Shown: positions 8,544 through 19,549, counted from the stretch's first letter. The stretch is DNA of 54,579 nucleotides from Mycobacterium parascrofulaceum ATCC BAA-614 (GCF_000164135.1 NZ_GG770553.1:1543188-1597766); one strand, 5' to 3'. A program made the numbers and translations. The notes: generated by a model not told the origin, from the sequence alone.

Positions 8544-9952
8544 GTCAACCGCGGCTGCCGGACGGCTTCGCCGTCCAGGTCGATCGCCGCGTGCGGGTGC
8601 TGGGGGACGGCTCGGCGCTGCTCGGCGGTTCGCCGACGCGGCTGCTGAAGCTGGCCCCGGCCGCCCAGGACATGCTGTGCGACGGCCGGCTGAAGGTCCG
8701 CGACGACCTCAGCGCCCAGCTGGCCCGCACGCTGCTGGACGCCACGGTGGCGCATCCGCGGCCGGCGGGTGGCCCGTCGCACCGCGACGTGACCGTGGTA
8801 ATCCCGGTGCGGGACAACCTGTCCGGGGTGCACCGCCTGGTCAGCTCCCTGCGCGGCCTGCGGGTCGTCGTGGTGGACGACGGTTCGTTCCCGCCGGTCG
8901 AGCCGGATGATTTCGTCGGCGCGCACTGCGACGTCGAGGTGTTGCGGCATTCGCGCAGCCGCGGCCCGGCCGCCGCCCGCAACACCGGGCTGACCGCCTG
9001 CCGGACCGACTACGTCGCGTTCCTGGACTCCGACGTCGCGCCGCACCGCGGCTGGCTGGAGGCGCTGCTCGGGCATTTCTGCGATCCCACCGTCGCCCTC
9101 GTCGCGCCGCGCATCGTCGGCTTGTCGCACAGCGAGAACGTCGTCGCGCGCTACGAGGCGGTGCACTCCTCACTCGACCTCGGCGAGCGCGAGGCGCCGG
9201 TGCTGCCGCACAGCACGGTGTCCTACGTGCCCAGCGCGGCGATCATCTGCCGCTGCTCCGCTTTGCGCGGCATCGGCGGGTTCGACGAGACCCTGCAGTC
9301 CGGGGAGGACGTCGACCTGTGCTGGCGGCTTATCGAGGCCGGCGCCCGGCTGCGCTACGAGCCCGTCGCGCTGGTCGCCCACGACCATCGCACCGAACTG
9401 CGGGACTGGCTCGCGCGCAAGGCGTTCTACGGCGGTTCGGCCGCCCCGCTCTCCATCCGGCACCCGGACAAGACGGCGCCGGTCGTGATCTCCGGGTGGG
9501 CCCTGCTGACCTGGATTTTGATGGCCTTCGGGACCTGCCTGTCCCGGTTGGCGTCCGTCGTCGTCGCCGTCCTCACCGGCCGGCGGATCGCCAGGGCGAT
9601 GCGCGGCGCCGAGACGTCGATCACGGACGTGGCGACGATCGCGTCGCGGGGTCTGTGGTCGGCGGCGCTGCAGCTGGCGTCGGCGCTGTGCCGCCACTAC
9701 TGGCCGGTGGCCCTGCTCGCCGCCGCGCTGTCACGGCACTTCCGCCGGGTTGTCCTGGTCGCGGCCGTCATGGACGGCGTGGTGGACTGGCTGCGCCGCC
9801 GGGACGCCATCGGCGACGACGCCGAACCGATCGGCCTGCTGACCTATCTGTTGCTCAAGCGGATCGACGACCTGGCGTACGGGCTCGGATTGTGGTGGGG
9901 TGTGCTGCGGGAGCGTAACCTGCGCGCGCTGAAGCCGCAGATCCGGAGCTAG
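8540..9952 (+). CDS. mftF: Mycofactocin glycosyltransferase MftF
   Basis: A 470-residue GT2-family glycosyltransferase. The nucleotide-sugar domain has [18 protein letters not shown], the metal-binding FLDSDVAP and the acceptor motif [10 protein letters not shown]. About 80 residues precede it. Hydrophobic segments follow (near [16 protein letters not shown] and [11 protein letters not shown]), suggesting membrane attachment. Known MftF adds beta-1,4-linked glucoses to pre-mycofactocin. ATG 8540 overlaps the mftE stop, so the two are translationally coupled. Confidence 0.93.
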   Translation: MSQPRLPDGFAVQVDRRVRVLGDGSALLGGSPTRLLKLAPAAQDMLCDGRLKVRDDLSAQLARTLLDATVAHPRPAGGPSHRDVTVVIPVRDNLSGVHRLVSSLRGLRVVVVDDGSFPPVEPDDFVGAHCDVEVLRHSRSRGPAAARNTGLTACRTDYVAFLDSDVAPHRGWLEALLGHFCDPTVALVAPRIVGLSHSENVVARYEAVHSSLDLGEREAPVLPHSTVSYVPSAAIICRCSALRGIGGFDETLQSGEDVDLCWRLIEAGARLRYEPVALVAHDHRTELRDWLARKAFYGGSAAPLSIRHPDKTAPVVISGWALLTWILMAFGTCLSRLASVVVAVLTGRRIARAMRGAETSITDVATIASRGLWSAALQLASALCRHYWPVALLAAALSRHFRRVVLVAAVMDGVVDWLRRRDAIGDDAEPIGLLTYLLLKRIDDLAYGLGLWWGVLRERNLRALKPQIRS

Positions 9953-9990
9953 CCGCCACTTGTCCCGCCCTTGACGAAGTCCCGCTTTTG

Positions 9991-11427
9991 ATGACGGCCG
10001 CCCCGCACAGCGATGTGCTGATCGTCGGCGCCGGCAGCGCTGGATCGGTTGTCGCCGAACGCCTTTCCGCAGACCCCGGCCGCGCGGTGACCGTCCTCGA
10101 GGCGGGGCCGGCCCTCGACGATCCGGGATTGCTCGCCCAAACCGCCAACGGGACGCAGCTGCCGATCGGGGTGGGCAGTCCCCTGGTGCGGCGCTACCAG
10201 ACCAGCCTGACCGAACGACCCCCGCGTACGCATCCGCTGGTGCGCGGGGCGACGGTCGGCGGGTCGGGCGCGATCAACGGCGGCTATTTCTGCCGCGGGC
10301 TGCCGCGCGACTTCGATCGCCTCGCGCTGCCGGGCTGGGCGTGGCCCGACGTCCTGGACAGCTTCCGCGCCATCGAGACCGACCTCGACTTCGGCGGCCC
10401 GGCCCACGGCGACAGCGGCCCCATCCGGGTGCGCCGCACCCGGGAAATGACCGGAACCACGGAGCGTTTCATCGCCGCCGCCCGGTCCGTCGGGTTCGAC
10501 TGGATCGACGACCTCAACGATGCGGGCCCCGAACCGGTTTCGGGAGTGGGCGCCGTCCCGCTCAACATCGTCGACGGTGTGCGCACCGGCTCCGGCACGG
10601 GTTTCCTGTTGCCCGCCCTGGGCCGGCCGAACCTGACGCTGCACGCGCGGACACGGGTGGCGCGGTTGCGCTTCGCCGGCACCTCCGTGGTCGGCGTCGA
10701 CGCGATCGGGCCGGGCGGGCGCGTGACGCTGAGCGCCGACCGGATCGTGTTGTGCGCGGGCGCCATCGAGACGGCACAGCTGCTGATGCTGTCGGGCGTC
10801 GGCGCGGAGGACGGGCTGCAGGCCGTCGGCGTACCGGTGGTCGTGCCGCTGCCGGTGGGGACGTCGTTCAGCGATCATCCCGAGTGGGTGCTGCCCACCG
10901 ACTGGACCGTGGCCCCCGGCCGGCCCGTGCTCGAGGTCGTGCTGAGCACCACCGACGATGTCGAGATCAGGCCGTACACAGGCGGATTCGTCGCGATGAC
11001 CGGGGACGGCACCGCCGGACACGCCGACTGGCCGCACATCGGGGTGGCGTTGATGCAACCGCGGGCCCGCGGGCGCCTCACGCTGGTTTCGGCGGACCCC
11101 GACGTGGCGCCCAGGATCGAGCATCGTTACGACAGCGAACCGGACGACCTCGCCGCGTTGCGCGCGGGTGCGCAGCTGGCCCGCGAATTGGCCAGCACCG
11201 CAACGTATGTCGGCGACCCGGCCTGGTCCACCTCCCAACACCTGTGCGGCACGGCGCCGATGGGCGCCGCGACCGATCCGCGGGCGGTCGTGGACCATCG
11301 CTGCCGCGTCCACGGCATCGAGAATCTTTGGGTGATCGACGGCTCCGTCCTGCCGACCATCACCAGCCGCGGGCCGCACGCCACGATCGTGATGCTCGGG
11401 CATCACGCCGCCGACTTCGTGCGGTGA
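9991..11427 (+). CDS. mftG: GMC-family mycofactocin-associated flavoprotein MftG
   Basis: A 478-residue glucose-methanol-choline oxidoreductase. The FAD-binding motif is VLIVGAGSAGSVVAERLS near the N-terminus. GATVGGSGAINGGYFCRG is the GMC signature 1 region, and the C-terminal part holds the conserved HLCGTAPMG and NLWVIDGSVLP. In mycobacteria MftG re-oxidises mycofactocinol and passes electrons towards the respiratory chain. ATG 9991 follows mftF by 38 nt; the adjacent TTG is a weaker start. It is the last gene of the cluster, with a strong hairpin just after the stop. Confidence 0.93.
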   Translation: MTAAPHSDVLIVGAGSAGSVVAERLSADPGRAVTVLEAGPALDDPGLLAQTANGTQLPIGVGSPLVRRYQTSLTERPPRTHPLVRGATVGGSGAINGGYFCRGLPRDFDRLALPGWAWPDVLDSFRAIETDLDFGGPAHGDSGPIRVRRTREMTGTTERFIAAARSVGFDWIDDLNDAGPEPVSGVGAVPLNIVDGVRTGSGTGFLLPALGRPNLTLHARTRVARLRFAGTSVVGVDAIGPGGRVTLSADRIVLCAGAIETAQLLMLSGVGAEDGLQAVGVPVVVPLPVGTSFSDHPEWVLPTDWTVAPGRPVLEVVLSTTDDVEIRPYTGGFVAMTGDGTAGHADWPHIGVALMQPRARGRLTLVSADPDVAPRIEHRYDSEPDDLAALRAGAQLARELASTATYVGDPAWSTSQHLCGTAPMGAATDPRAVVDHRCRVHGIENLWVIDGSVLPTITSRGPHATIVMLGHHAADFVR

Positions 11428-11441
11428 CGGCCCGAGGGTGC

Positions 11442-11476
11442 GGGGCGGGCCACCGGTGCGGCCTGCGGCCCGCCCC
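11442..11476 (+). terminator. GC-rich terminator hairpin after mftG
   Basis: A perfect 10-bp inverted repeat, GGGGCGGGCC (11442-11451) and GGCCCGCCCC (11467-11476), with a 15-nt loop begins 14 nt after the mftG stop codon. There is no U-run, as usual for mycobacterial intrinsic terminators. It marks the end of the mycofactocin transcription unit. Confidence 0.65.
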
Positions 11477-11911
11477 CGAGAGCGGCGGATGTTCATGCGG
11501 TCCACGTAGATGGCCACGGCAAGTGGCGGTGCGCGCCGGCATGGGTCGCGCGGACAATGCGTCGCAATATTCGTGGACGGCACGACCGCCGTCTTCCTGT
11601 TCGATCGTCGTTCGTCGTCTCTGTCGGCCACCTCCCTTCGCCGATTCCGGAAGCGTTGGCAGGCTTGCTATCCCGCAAGCACCGGAGGCGAACGCTCCCG
11701 CGCCCAGACCGGGGAGACCGGCCATCGGCGCCGGTGCACGCTCGTAAGCTCCATCAACACCACATCCACCTCGCGCTGACGAAAGAGATGACCTGTATCT
11801 GTCGATATATCTCCGGTGATACCAGAACCGGCGGACGTTTTCAAGCACTCCCGGTGGAGTTGGTTCCGTCGAACCCGATGCCGGACAACACTATTGGAGC
11901 TCCTGGGTGAT
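11477..11911. other. Non-coding stretch between mftG and the MFS gene
   Basis: 435 nt between two convergent 3' ends. Short open frames exist on both strands but none shows a recognisable motif. The part around 11780-11820 is locally A/T-rich with the palindrome GATATATC and nearby TATC/GATA half-sites. Because it lies between gene ends, it does not look like a promoter for either neighbour. From memory, M. tuberculosis has two small genes (Rv0698, Rv0699) here, so this may be decayed or replaced DNA. Confidence 0.4.
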
Positions 11912-13507
11912 TCAGCGCCGGCGGCGGGACAGCAGTGCGCGCACAGGCCGTAACTGCCGGCCGTCGCGGCCGGGGGCCCACACACCGATCAGCGCCGCGG
12001 CCAAGGCGACGATGACGGCCATCGTGATGGTCGACGCGTGCAGGGCCGCCAGGAACGCGGTCTTGCTGAGCTGCGCGAGCTGGTGACCCTGCGGCCCCAG
12101 CCGGCCGGCGACTTCCAGGGCCTTGGCCAGCGAATCGGTGGCCGGCCCGCGGACGGGGGCGGGGAAGGCGGCCAGCTTCGGGGCCAGCTCGTGCGAATAG
12201 CGGCCCGCCAGAATCGAACCGGCCACCGCGATCCCCAGTGCGCCGCCCATCTCCCGGGACGTGTCGTTCACCGCCGACGCGACGCCCTGCTTCTCGTCGG
12301 GCACCGCGCCCATGATCGCCGAGGTGGTCGGCGCCGTGCAGATCCCGATGCCGGTTGCCAAAACCAAGGTCGGCCAGGCGAATTCCAGGTACGAGGAGTG
12401 CAGGTTCAACCGGTACATGCACGCGAAGCCGACCGCCATCAGCAGCGTCCCGACGGACAGCACGAGCCGCAGGCCCAGCTTGGGCACGTACCAGAACGAC
12501 AGCGCCGAGAAGATGCCCAGCGGCACCATGAACGGGCCGAACGAGATCGCCGTCGTCAGGGCCGAGTAGCCCATGATCTGCTGCACGTACTGCATGCCGA
12601 TGTAGAAGAACCCGAACGTCGCGCCGAACAGGATGACGATCGCGGCGACGCCGGTGGCGAAGTTCGGGTCGGCGAACAGCCGGACGTCCAGCAGGGGCTG
12701 CCGGCGGGCCCGGGCGAGGCGCAGCTCCACCGCGCCGAACGCCGCGGCCAGCACCGCGCCGGCGACCAGCCCGCCCCAGACCAGCGGGTCGCTCCACCCG
12801 CGGGTCGGCGCCTCGAGGATCGCCGCCACGGCGATCGCCACCGCGGCGCCGATCAGGACCGCGCCCGGCGCATCGATCCGCGGGGCGCCGCTGTCACGCG
12901 ACGAGGAGACCGTGCACGCCAACGCGAGGATCACCAGCCCGGCGGCGCCCAGCGACCAGAAGATCGCGTGCCAGTCCCAGAAGCGAAGCAGCACGCCGGA
13001 ACCGAGCATGCCCAGCACGCCGCCGGATCCGGCCGTGCCGGCCCAGATGCCGACCGCCTTGGTCCGGTCTTCTTTCGGATAGGCGACGGTCAGCAGCGAC
13101 AGCGTCGCGGGCATCACGAAGGCGGCGCCGATCCCCGCGACCGCGCGCCCGGCGATGATCTGCGCCGGGCTGTGCAGCAGCGCCGGCGCCATCGAGCCGG
13201 CCGAGAAGACGACCAGGCCGATCAGCAGGGCGCCGCGCCGCCCGTACCGGTCGCCGATCGCGCCGGCGGGCAACAGCAGGCACGCCAGGGCCACGGTGTA
13301 CCCGTCGACGACCCAGTTCAGCTGCGATTGCGTGGCCGACGTGGCCACCGCGAGGTCGCCCAGCGCGGTGTTCAGCGCCGTCATCGACGCGACCACCAGC
13401 GCAACACCCATGCAGGCGACGGCCAGCGTCCAGTTCCGCGCTCGGGGGCTACCGCCGATGCTGACTGCATCAGTACGCTGGTCAGGCCGGACCAGGGTAT
13501 CGATCAT
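11912..13507 (-). CDS. MFS drug:H+ antiporter, DHA2 (14-TM) type
   Basis: A 531-residue major facilitator protein starting at ATG 13507, with AGGAGG (13515-13520 on the complement) 7 nt upstream. About 14 hydrophobic segments are present. The loop motif GAIGDRYGRR after TM2 and the TM5-region motif GSGGVLGMLGSGVLL fit the EmrB/QacA family, which exports drugs or lipophilic metabolites by proton antiport. It is divergent from a TetR gene with two operator copies between them, the usual layout for inducible efflux. I do not recall this pair at this position in M. tuberculosis, so it is probably an accessory insertion. Confidence 0.9.
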   Translation of the reverse strand: MIDTLVRPDQRTDAVSIGGSPRARNWTLAVACMGVALVVASMTALNTALGDLAVATSATQSQLNWVVDGYTVALACLLLPAGAIGDRYGRRGALLIGLVVFSAGSMAPALLHSPAQIIAGRAVAGIGAAFVMPATLSLLTVAYPKEDRTKAVGIWAGTAGSGGVLGMLGSGVLLRFWDWHAIFWSLGAAGLVILALACTVSSSRDSGAPRIDAPGAVLIGAAVAIAVAAILEAPTRGWSDPLVWGGLVAGAVLAAAFGAVELRLARARRQPLLDVRLFADPNFATGVAAIVILFGATFGFFYIGMQYVQQIMGYSALTTAISFGPFMVPLGIFSALSFWYVPKLGLRLVLSVGTLLMAVGFACMYRLNLHSSYLEFAWPTLVLATGIGICTAPTTSAIMGAVPDEKQGVASAVNDTSREMGGALGIAVAGSILAGRYSHELAPKLAAFPAPVRGPATDSLAKALEVAGRLGPQGHQLAQLSKTAFLAALHASTITMAVIVALAAALIGVWAPGRDGRQLRPVRALLSRRRR

Positions 13508-13543
13508 CAATGCGCCTCCTCACGGTGACGTAGGGAAGTTTCG

Positions 13544-13576
13544 AGACCAATAGTCTTGTAGGTAGACCGATAGTCT
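13544..13576. promoter_or_regulatory. Tandem operators AGACC(A/G)ATAGTCT
   Basis: Two copies of a 13-bp inverted repeat, AGACCAATAGTCT at 13544-13556 and AGACCGATAGTCT at 13564-13576, share AGAC-N5-GTCT arms. They differ at one central base and start exactly 20 bp apart, about two helical turns. They lie midway between the MFS and TetR start codons, so two TetR dimers could bind one face of the DNA and silence both genes. Confidence 0.75.
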
Positions 13577-13598
13577 CGTTCTCAAACGCCGGAGGTGG

Positions 13599-14261
13599 GT
13601 GACGATTACGGGCGGCAGCACCGATCCGCGTCCAGCACGCTCGCGGGCCCGTTTGCTCGAGGCCGCCGCCGCGTTGCTGAGTTCCGGCGGGCCCAGCGCG
13701 GTGACCGTCGACGCGGTCACCCGTACCGCCAACGTGGCCAGGGCCACGCTGTATCGCCACTTCCCGAGCGGGAACGACCTGCTCGCAGCCGCTTTCAACA
13801 GCCTCATCCCGCCGTCGCCCACCCCGCCGGCCGAGGGTTCGCTGCGCGAGCGCCTGGTCGCGGTGGTGCTGGACCAGGCCGAGGCGGTGGCCCAGGCGCC
13901 CGCGGTCATGACGGCCATGTCGTGGCTGGCGCTGGGCCGGGACCTGGACGAGTGGCCCGAACCGCGCGACCGGCAGGCCGCCGACAGCGCGGCGATCACC
14001 ACGCTGCGCGAGCGCATCGCCCAGCAGTACTCGGCGCCGTTCGACGCCATCTTCGACAGCCCGGAGGCCGCCGAGCTCGGCGAGGTGGACCGCTCCCGCG
14101 CCATCGCGCTGCTCATCGGCCCCCTCGTGCTGGGGAAGCTGTCCACACTTCCCGACTTCGATTACCGCGAGTGCGCGCTGGCGGCGGTCGACGGTTTCCT
14201 CCATGTTCAGCGCGCCCATAACCGGGCCGACGCGGCGAGCGTCGAATCGGCCGGGGCCTGA
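13599..14261 (+). CDS. TetR/AcrR-family repressor, divergent from the MFS gene
   Basis: A 220-residue regulator. The N-terminal HTH is at about residues 17-65 (ARLLEAAAALLSSGGPSAVTV, then ANVARATLYRHFPSGNDLL). The C-terminal helical domain is of the type fused to the VARATLYRHF class. Start GTG 13599 follows GGAGG (13591-13595) by only 3 nt, a tight spacing, but no better in-frame start is visible. The paired operators upstream indicate autoregulation and control of the MFS gene. The inducer is unknown. Confidence 0.87.
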   Translation: MTITGGSTDPRPARSRARLLEAAAALLSSGGPSAVTVDAVTRTANVARATLYRHFPSGNDLLAAAFNSLIPPSPTPPAEGSLRERLVAVVLDQAEAVAQAPAVMTAMSWLALGRDLDEWPEPRDRQAADSAAITTLRERIAQQYSAPFDAIFDSPEAAELGEVDRSRAIALLIGPLVLGKLSTLPDFDYRECALAAVDGFLHVQRAHNRADAASVESAGA

Positions 14262-14317
14262 GGCCACGCGGGTTCTCGAGGCCCCAAAGAAGCAGGTCGG
14301 CGGCCTTGCCCGGGGAT

Positions 14318-14364
14318 TTGGCCAAACCCACGATCTAGGGCATACTGTTCAGGTTGCCTTGGGC
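14318..14364 (+). promoter_or_regulatory. S10 operon promoter with conserved start region
   Basis: TTGGCC (14318-14323), a 17-nt spacer and CATACT (14341-14346) form a SigA-type promoter. Five bases later comes GGTTGCCTTGGGC (14352-14364), spanning or just following the expected start of transcription. The same arrangement occurs before rplN. This predicts an untranslated leader of about 290 nt before rpsJ. Confidence 0.65.
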
Positions 14365-14644
14365 CGGGTTCACGCCTGGTCGGGCATACGACCAGCGCCC
14401 AAACGGGCGCGTCCGGTCCCATCCTTGGAGCGCGACAAATTTTCGCCGCGGTCCAGGCTGCGTGAGGGTGACACACCCGACCGCGGGGGCCGGTGAACCA
14501 CGACAGGTAAACAGCGGCGCAGTATCCGGCGCGACGCTCGATCGGCCCACAACCGGGCCCGATCAGCGCGCTGGGGGCACCTAAGGATTGAGACATTCGA
14601 AGTCCGGACACGGATTTTGAGAGTGGAGCGAGGGTAGGAGAAGC
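14365..14644 (+). promoter_or_regulatory. Long 5' leader of the S10 operon with tandem hairpins
   Basis: 280 nt without a gene lie between the promoter and rpsJ. Two abutting hairpins are visible. CTGGTCG/CGACCAG (14376-14395) has a 7-bp stem and 6-nt loop; GCGCCC-AAAC-GGGCGC (14395-14410) has a 6-bp stem. The ribosome binding site is AGGAG at 14636-14640. In other bacteria S10 leaders bind ribosomal protein L4 to switch off the operon. Whether this leader does so is unproven, and its sequence is unlike the E. coli leader as I know it. Confidence 0.5.
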
Positions 14645-14950
14645 GTGGCGGGACAGAAGATCCGCATCAGGCTCAAGGCCTACGACCATGAGGCCATCGA
14701 CGCATCGGCGCGCAAAATCGTCGAGACCGTCGTCCGCACGGGTGCCAGTGTCGTAGGTCCGGTGCCGCTGCCGACTGAGAAGAACGTGTATTGCGTCATC
14801 CGCTCTCCGCACAAGTACAAGGACTCGCGGGAGCACTTCGAGATGCGCACGCACAAGCGGTTGATCGACATCCTCGACCCGACGCCGAAGACCGTCGACG
14901 CGCTGATGCGCATCGACCTTCCGGCCAGTGTCGACGTCAACATCCAGTAG
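14645..14950 (+). CDS. rpsJ: 30S ribosomal protein S10
   Basis: A 101-residue S10 with the normal length and the conserved start [21 protein letters not shown]. The loop [24 protein letters not shown] contacts 16S rRNA in the 30S head. It is also the NusE transcription-antitermination factor that binds NusB. GTG 14645 is used, with AGGAG 4 nt upstream. It is the first gene of an eleven-gene S10 operon. Confidence 0.98.
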   Translation: MAGQKIRIRLKAYDHEAIDASARKIVETVVRTGASVVGPVPLPTEKNVYCVIRSPHKYKDSREHFEMRTHKRLIDILDPTPKTVDALMRIDLPASVDVNIQ

Positions 14951-14965
14951 GGGACCGGCGAACTC

Positions 14966-15619
14966 ATGGCAAGAAAAGGCATTCTGGGTACCAAGCTGGG
15001 CATGACGCAGGTGTTCGACGAGAACAACCGGATCGTCCCGGTGACGGTGGTCAAGGCGGGGCCCAACGTGGTCACCCGCATCCGCACGCCCGAGCGCGAC
15101 GGCTACAGCGCCGTGCAGCTGGCCTACGGCGAGATCAGCCCCCGCAAGGTGAACAAGCCGGTGACCGGGCAGTACAGCGCCGCGGGGGTCAACCCGCGCC
15201 GGCACCTGGCCGAGTTGCGGCTGGACGACGAGGCCGCGGCCGGCGAATACGAGGTCGGCCAGGAGCTGACGGCGGAGATCTTCGCCGACGGCAGCTACGT
15301 CGACGTGACCGGGACCTCGAAGGGCAAGGGCTTCGCCGGCACCATGAAGCGCCACGGCTTCCGCGGCCAGGGCGCGAGTCACGGTGCGCAGGCGGTGCAC
15401 CGCCGCCCCGGTTCCATCGGCGGCTGCGCCACCCCCGCGCGCGTCTTCAAGGGCACGCGGATGGCCGGCCGGATGGGCAACGACCGGGTGACGGTGCAGA
15501 ACCTGGTGGTGCACAAGGTCGACACCGAGAACGGCGTGCTGCTCATCAAGGGTGCAGTCCCCGGCCGCACCGGTGGGCTCGTGATGGTCCGCAGCGCGAT
15601 CAAACGAGGTGAGAAGTAA
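14966..15619 (+). CDS. rplC: 50S ribosomal protein L3
   Basis: A 217-residue L3. The N-terminus [19 protein letters not shown] and the conserved loop around [21 protein letters not shown] are typical. The central extension reaches the peptidyl-transferase area, where changes in L3 give linezolid resistance in mycobacteria. ATG 14966 is 15 nt after rpsJ. The stop shares a base with the rplD start. Confidence 0.98.
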   Translation: MARKGILGTKLGMTQVFDENNRIVPVTVVKAGPNVVTRIRTPERDGYSAVQLAYGEISPRKVNKPVTGQYSAAGVNPRRHLAELRLDDEAAAGEYEVGQELTAEIFADGSYVDVTGTSKGKGFAGTMKRHGFRGQGASHGAQAVHRRPGSIGGCATPARVFKGTRMAGRMGNDRVTVQNLVVHKVDTENGVLLIKGAVPGRTGGLVMVRSAIKRGEK

Positions 15620-16272
15620 TGGCGCTCAAGATTGACGTGAAGACGCCGGATGGCAAGGTCGAGGGCTCCATCGAGTTGCCGGCCGAATTGTTCGACGCCC
15701 CGGCCAATATCGCGCTGATGCACCAGGTCGTCACCGCGCAGCGGGCGGCGGCGCGTCAGGGCACGCACTCGACCAAGACCCGCGGCGAGGTCAGCGGCGG
15801 TGGACGGAAGCCGTACCGGCAGAAGGGAACCGGCCGCGCCCGTCAGGGTTCGACGCGGGCCCCGCAGTTCACCGGCGGTGGTGTGGTGCACGGCCCCAAG
15901 CCGCGCGACTACGCGCAGCGCACGCCCAAGAAGATGATCGCCGCGGCGTTGCGCGGCGCGTTGTCCGACCGGGCGCGCAACGGCCGCATCCACGCGGTCA
16001 CCGAAATCGTCGCCGGCCAAACCCCTTCGACGAAAAACGCCAGGGCGTTCCTGGGCACGCTCACCGACCGCAAGAAGGTGCTGATCGTGATCGGCCGCAG
16101 CGACGAGGCCGGCGCCAAGAGCGTGCGCAACCTGCCGGGTGTGCACATCCTGACGCCCGACCAGCTCAACACCTACGATGTGCTGCTCTCCGACGACGTC
16201 GTGTTCAGCGTCGAGGCGCTCAACGCCTACATCGCAGGCAACACGGCCAGCACCGAGGAGGTAACGGCGTAG
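15619..16272 (+). CDS. rplD: 50S ribosomal protein L4
   Basis: A 217-residue L4. The long basic loop with [32 protein letters not shown] lines the peptide exit tunnel near the macrolide site. L4 is the autoregulator of S10 operons in some bacteria. The start ATG overlaps the rplC stop (TAATG), and rplW starts directly after the stop. Confidence 0.98.
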   Translation: MALKIDVKTPDGKVEGSIELPAELFDAPANIALMHQVVTAQRAAARQGTHSTKTRGEVSGGGRKPYRQKGTGRARQGSTRAPQFTGGGVVHGPKPRDYAQRTPKKMIAAALRGALSDRARNGRIHAVTEIVAGQTPSTKNARAFLGTLTDRKKVLIVIGRSDEAGAKSVRNLPGVHILTPDQLNTYDVLLSDDVVFSVEALNAYIAGNTASTEEVTA

Positions 16273-16575
16273 ATGGCGACCATCACCGACCCCCGCGACA
16301 TCATCCTGGCTCCGGTCATCTCGGAGAAGTCCTACGGGCTGCTGGATGAGAACGTGTACACCTTTGTGGTGCACCCCGATTCGAACAAGACGCAGATCAA
16401 GATCGCCATCGAGAAGATCTTCTCCGTCAAGGTCGTGTCGGTGAACACCGCGAACCGGCAGGGCAAGCGCAAGCGCACCAGGACCGGATACGGAAAACGC
16501 AAGAGCACCAAGCGGGCCATCGTCACGCTGGCACCGGGCAGCAAGCCGATCGACCTGTTCGGGGCCCCGGCCTAG
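16273..16575 (+). CDS. rplW: 50S ribosomal protein L23
   Basis: A 100-residue L23 with the conserved start [18 protein letters not shown] and the C-terminal basic loop [23 protein letters not shown]23 sits at the tunnel exit and docks trigger factor and SRP. Its ATG directly follows the rplD TAG. Confidence 0.98.
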   Translation: MATITDPRDIILAPVISEKSYGLLDENVYTFVVHPDSNKTQIKIAIEKIFSVKVVSVNTANRQGKRKRTRTGYGKRKSTKRAIVTLAPGSKPIDLFGAPA

Positions 16576-16602
16576 CCGCGCGAGAGAAAGACCTGATGAG
16601 AC

Positions 16603-17445
16603 ATGGCAATTCGTAAGTACAAGCCGACGAGCCCCGGCCGCCGCGGCTCCAGCGTGTCCGACTTCGCCGAGGTCACCCGGTCGGAGCCGGAGAAGTCGCT
16701 GGTGCGCCCGCTGCATGGCCACGGCGGCCGTAACGCACACGGCCGCATCACCACTCGCCACAAGGGCGGCGGCCACAAGCGCGCCTACCGGGTGATCGAC
16801 TTCCGCCGCAACGACAAGGACGGGGTCAACGCCAAGGTCGCGCACATCGAGTACGACCCGAACCGGACCGCCAACATCGCGCTGCTGCACTACCTCGACG
16901 GCGAGAAGCGATACATCATCGCGCCGTACGGCCTTTCGCAGGGCGACGTGGTGGAGTCGGGCGCCAACGCCGACATCAAGCCGGGCAACAACCTGCCGCT
17001 GCGCAACATCCCGGCCGGTACCGTCATCCACGCCGTGGAGCTGCGCCCGGGCGGTGGCGCCAAGCTGGCGCGGTCCGCCGGCTCGAGCATCCAGCTGCTC
17101 GGCAAGGAGGGCACCTACGCGTCGCTGCGCATGCCCAGCGGCGAGATCCGCCGCGTCGACGTGCGCTGCCGCGCCACGGTCGGCGAGGTGGGCAACGCCG
17201 AGCAGGCGAACATCAACTGGGGCAAGGCCGGCCGGATGCGGTGGAAGGGCAAGCGCCCCTCGGTCCGTGGTGTGGTCATGAACCCGGTGGATCACCCGCA
17301 CGGTGGTGGTGAGGGCAAGACCTCCGGTGGTCGGCACCCGGTCAGCCCGTGGGGCAAGCCGGAGGGCCGCACCCGCCACCCGAACAAGGCCAGCAACAAA
17401 CTCATCGTCCGGCGCCGGCGCACCGGCAAGAAGCACGGTCGCTAG
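16603..17445 (+). CDS. rplB: 50S ribosomal protein L2
   Basis: A 280-residue L2, full length. The signature [18 protein letters not shown] near residue 50 and the C-terminal [15 protein letters not shown] carry the conserved histidine region implicated in subunit association and peptidyl transfer. The gap from rplW is 27 nt. Confidence 0.98.
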   Translation: MAIRKYKPTSPGRRGSSVSDFAEVTRSEPEKSLVRPLHGHGGRNAHGRITTRHKGGGHKRAYRVIDFRRNDKDGVNAKVAHIEYDPNRTANIALLHYLDGEKRYIIAPYGLSQGDVVESGANADIKPGNNLPLRNIPAGTVIHAVELRPGGGAKLARSAGSSIQLLGKEGTYASLRMPSGEIRRVDVRCRATVGEVGNAEQANINWGKAGRMRWKGKRPSVRGVVMNPVDHPHGGGEGKTSGGRHPVSPWGKPEGRTRHPNKASNKLIVRRRRTGKKHGR

Positions 17446-17463
17446 GAACTTGGGGAGTAACAG

Positions 17464-17741
17464 ATGCCACGCAGCCTGAAGAAGGGCCCGTTCGTCGACG
17501 ACCACCTGCTGAAGAAGGTGGACGCGCAGAACGAGAAGAACACCAAGCAGGTCATCAAGACCTGGTCGCGGCGTTCCACGATCATCCCGGACTTCATCGG
17601 CCACACCTTCGCCGTCCACGACGGGCGCAAGCACGTCCCGGTGTTCGTCACCGAGGCGATGGTCGGTCACAAGCTTGGTGAATTCGCGCCGACGCGCACC
17701 TTCAAGGGACACATCAAGGACGACCGGAAGGCCAAACGGCG

Positions 17742-17745
<4 letters not shown>
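17464..17745 (+). CDS. rpsS: 30S ribosomal protein S19
   Basis: A 93-residue S19 with the conserved start [18 protein letters not shown] and the motif [23 protein letters not shown]. It lies in the 30S head beside S13. Its stop overlaps the rplV start by four bases (ATGA at 17742). Confidence 0.98.
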
Positions 17746-19129
<1,384 letters not shown>

Positions 19130-19132
19130 ATC

Positions 19133-19549
19133 ATGTTGATTCCCCGCAGGGTTAAACACCGTAAGCAGCACCACCCCCGCCAGCGCGGCATCGCCAGCGG
19201 CGGCACGGCGGTGAACTTCGGTGACTACGGCATCCAGGCCCTCGAGCACGCCTACGTCACCAACCGGCAGATCGAGTCCGCGCGTATCGCCATCAACCGC
19301 CACATCAAGCGTGGTGGCAAGGTGTGGATCAACGTCTTCCCGGACCGCCCGCTGACCAAGAAGCCGGCCGAAACCCGGATGGGTTCGGGTAAGGGCTCGC
19401 CGGAATGGTGGGTGGTCAACGTCAAGCCGGGCCGCGTGCTGTTCGAGCTGAGCTACCCCAACGAGCAGGTGGCGCGGGCGGCGCTCACCCGGGCAATCCA
19501 CAAGTTGCCGATCAAGGCGCGCATCGTGACTCGAGAGGATCAGTTCTGA
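19133..19549 (+). CDS. rplP: 50S ribosomal protein L16
   Basis: A 138-residue L16 with the conserved opening [21 protein letters not shown] and the motif [24 protein letters not shown]. It sits near the A-site tRNA elbow. The stop overlaps the rpmC start (TGATG). Confidence 0.98.
   Translation: MLIPRRVKHRKQHHPRQRGIASGGTAVNFGDYGIQALEHAYVTNRQIESARIAINRHIKRGGKVWINVFPDRPLTKKPAETRMGSGKGSPEWWVVNVKPGRVLFELSYPNEQVARAALTRAIHKLPIKARIVTREDQF

Noticed and set aside
11510..11910. Short open frames in the mftG-MFS gap as genes
   Set aside because: No ribosome binding site, no recognisable motif, and competing frames on both strands.
13505..13600. Mobile-element ends around the MFS/TetR pair
   Set aside because: The inverted repeats here are tandem 13-bp operators in the divergent promoter, with no transposase or target duplication visible.
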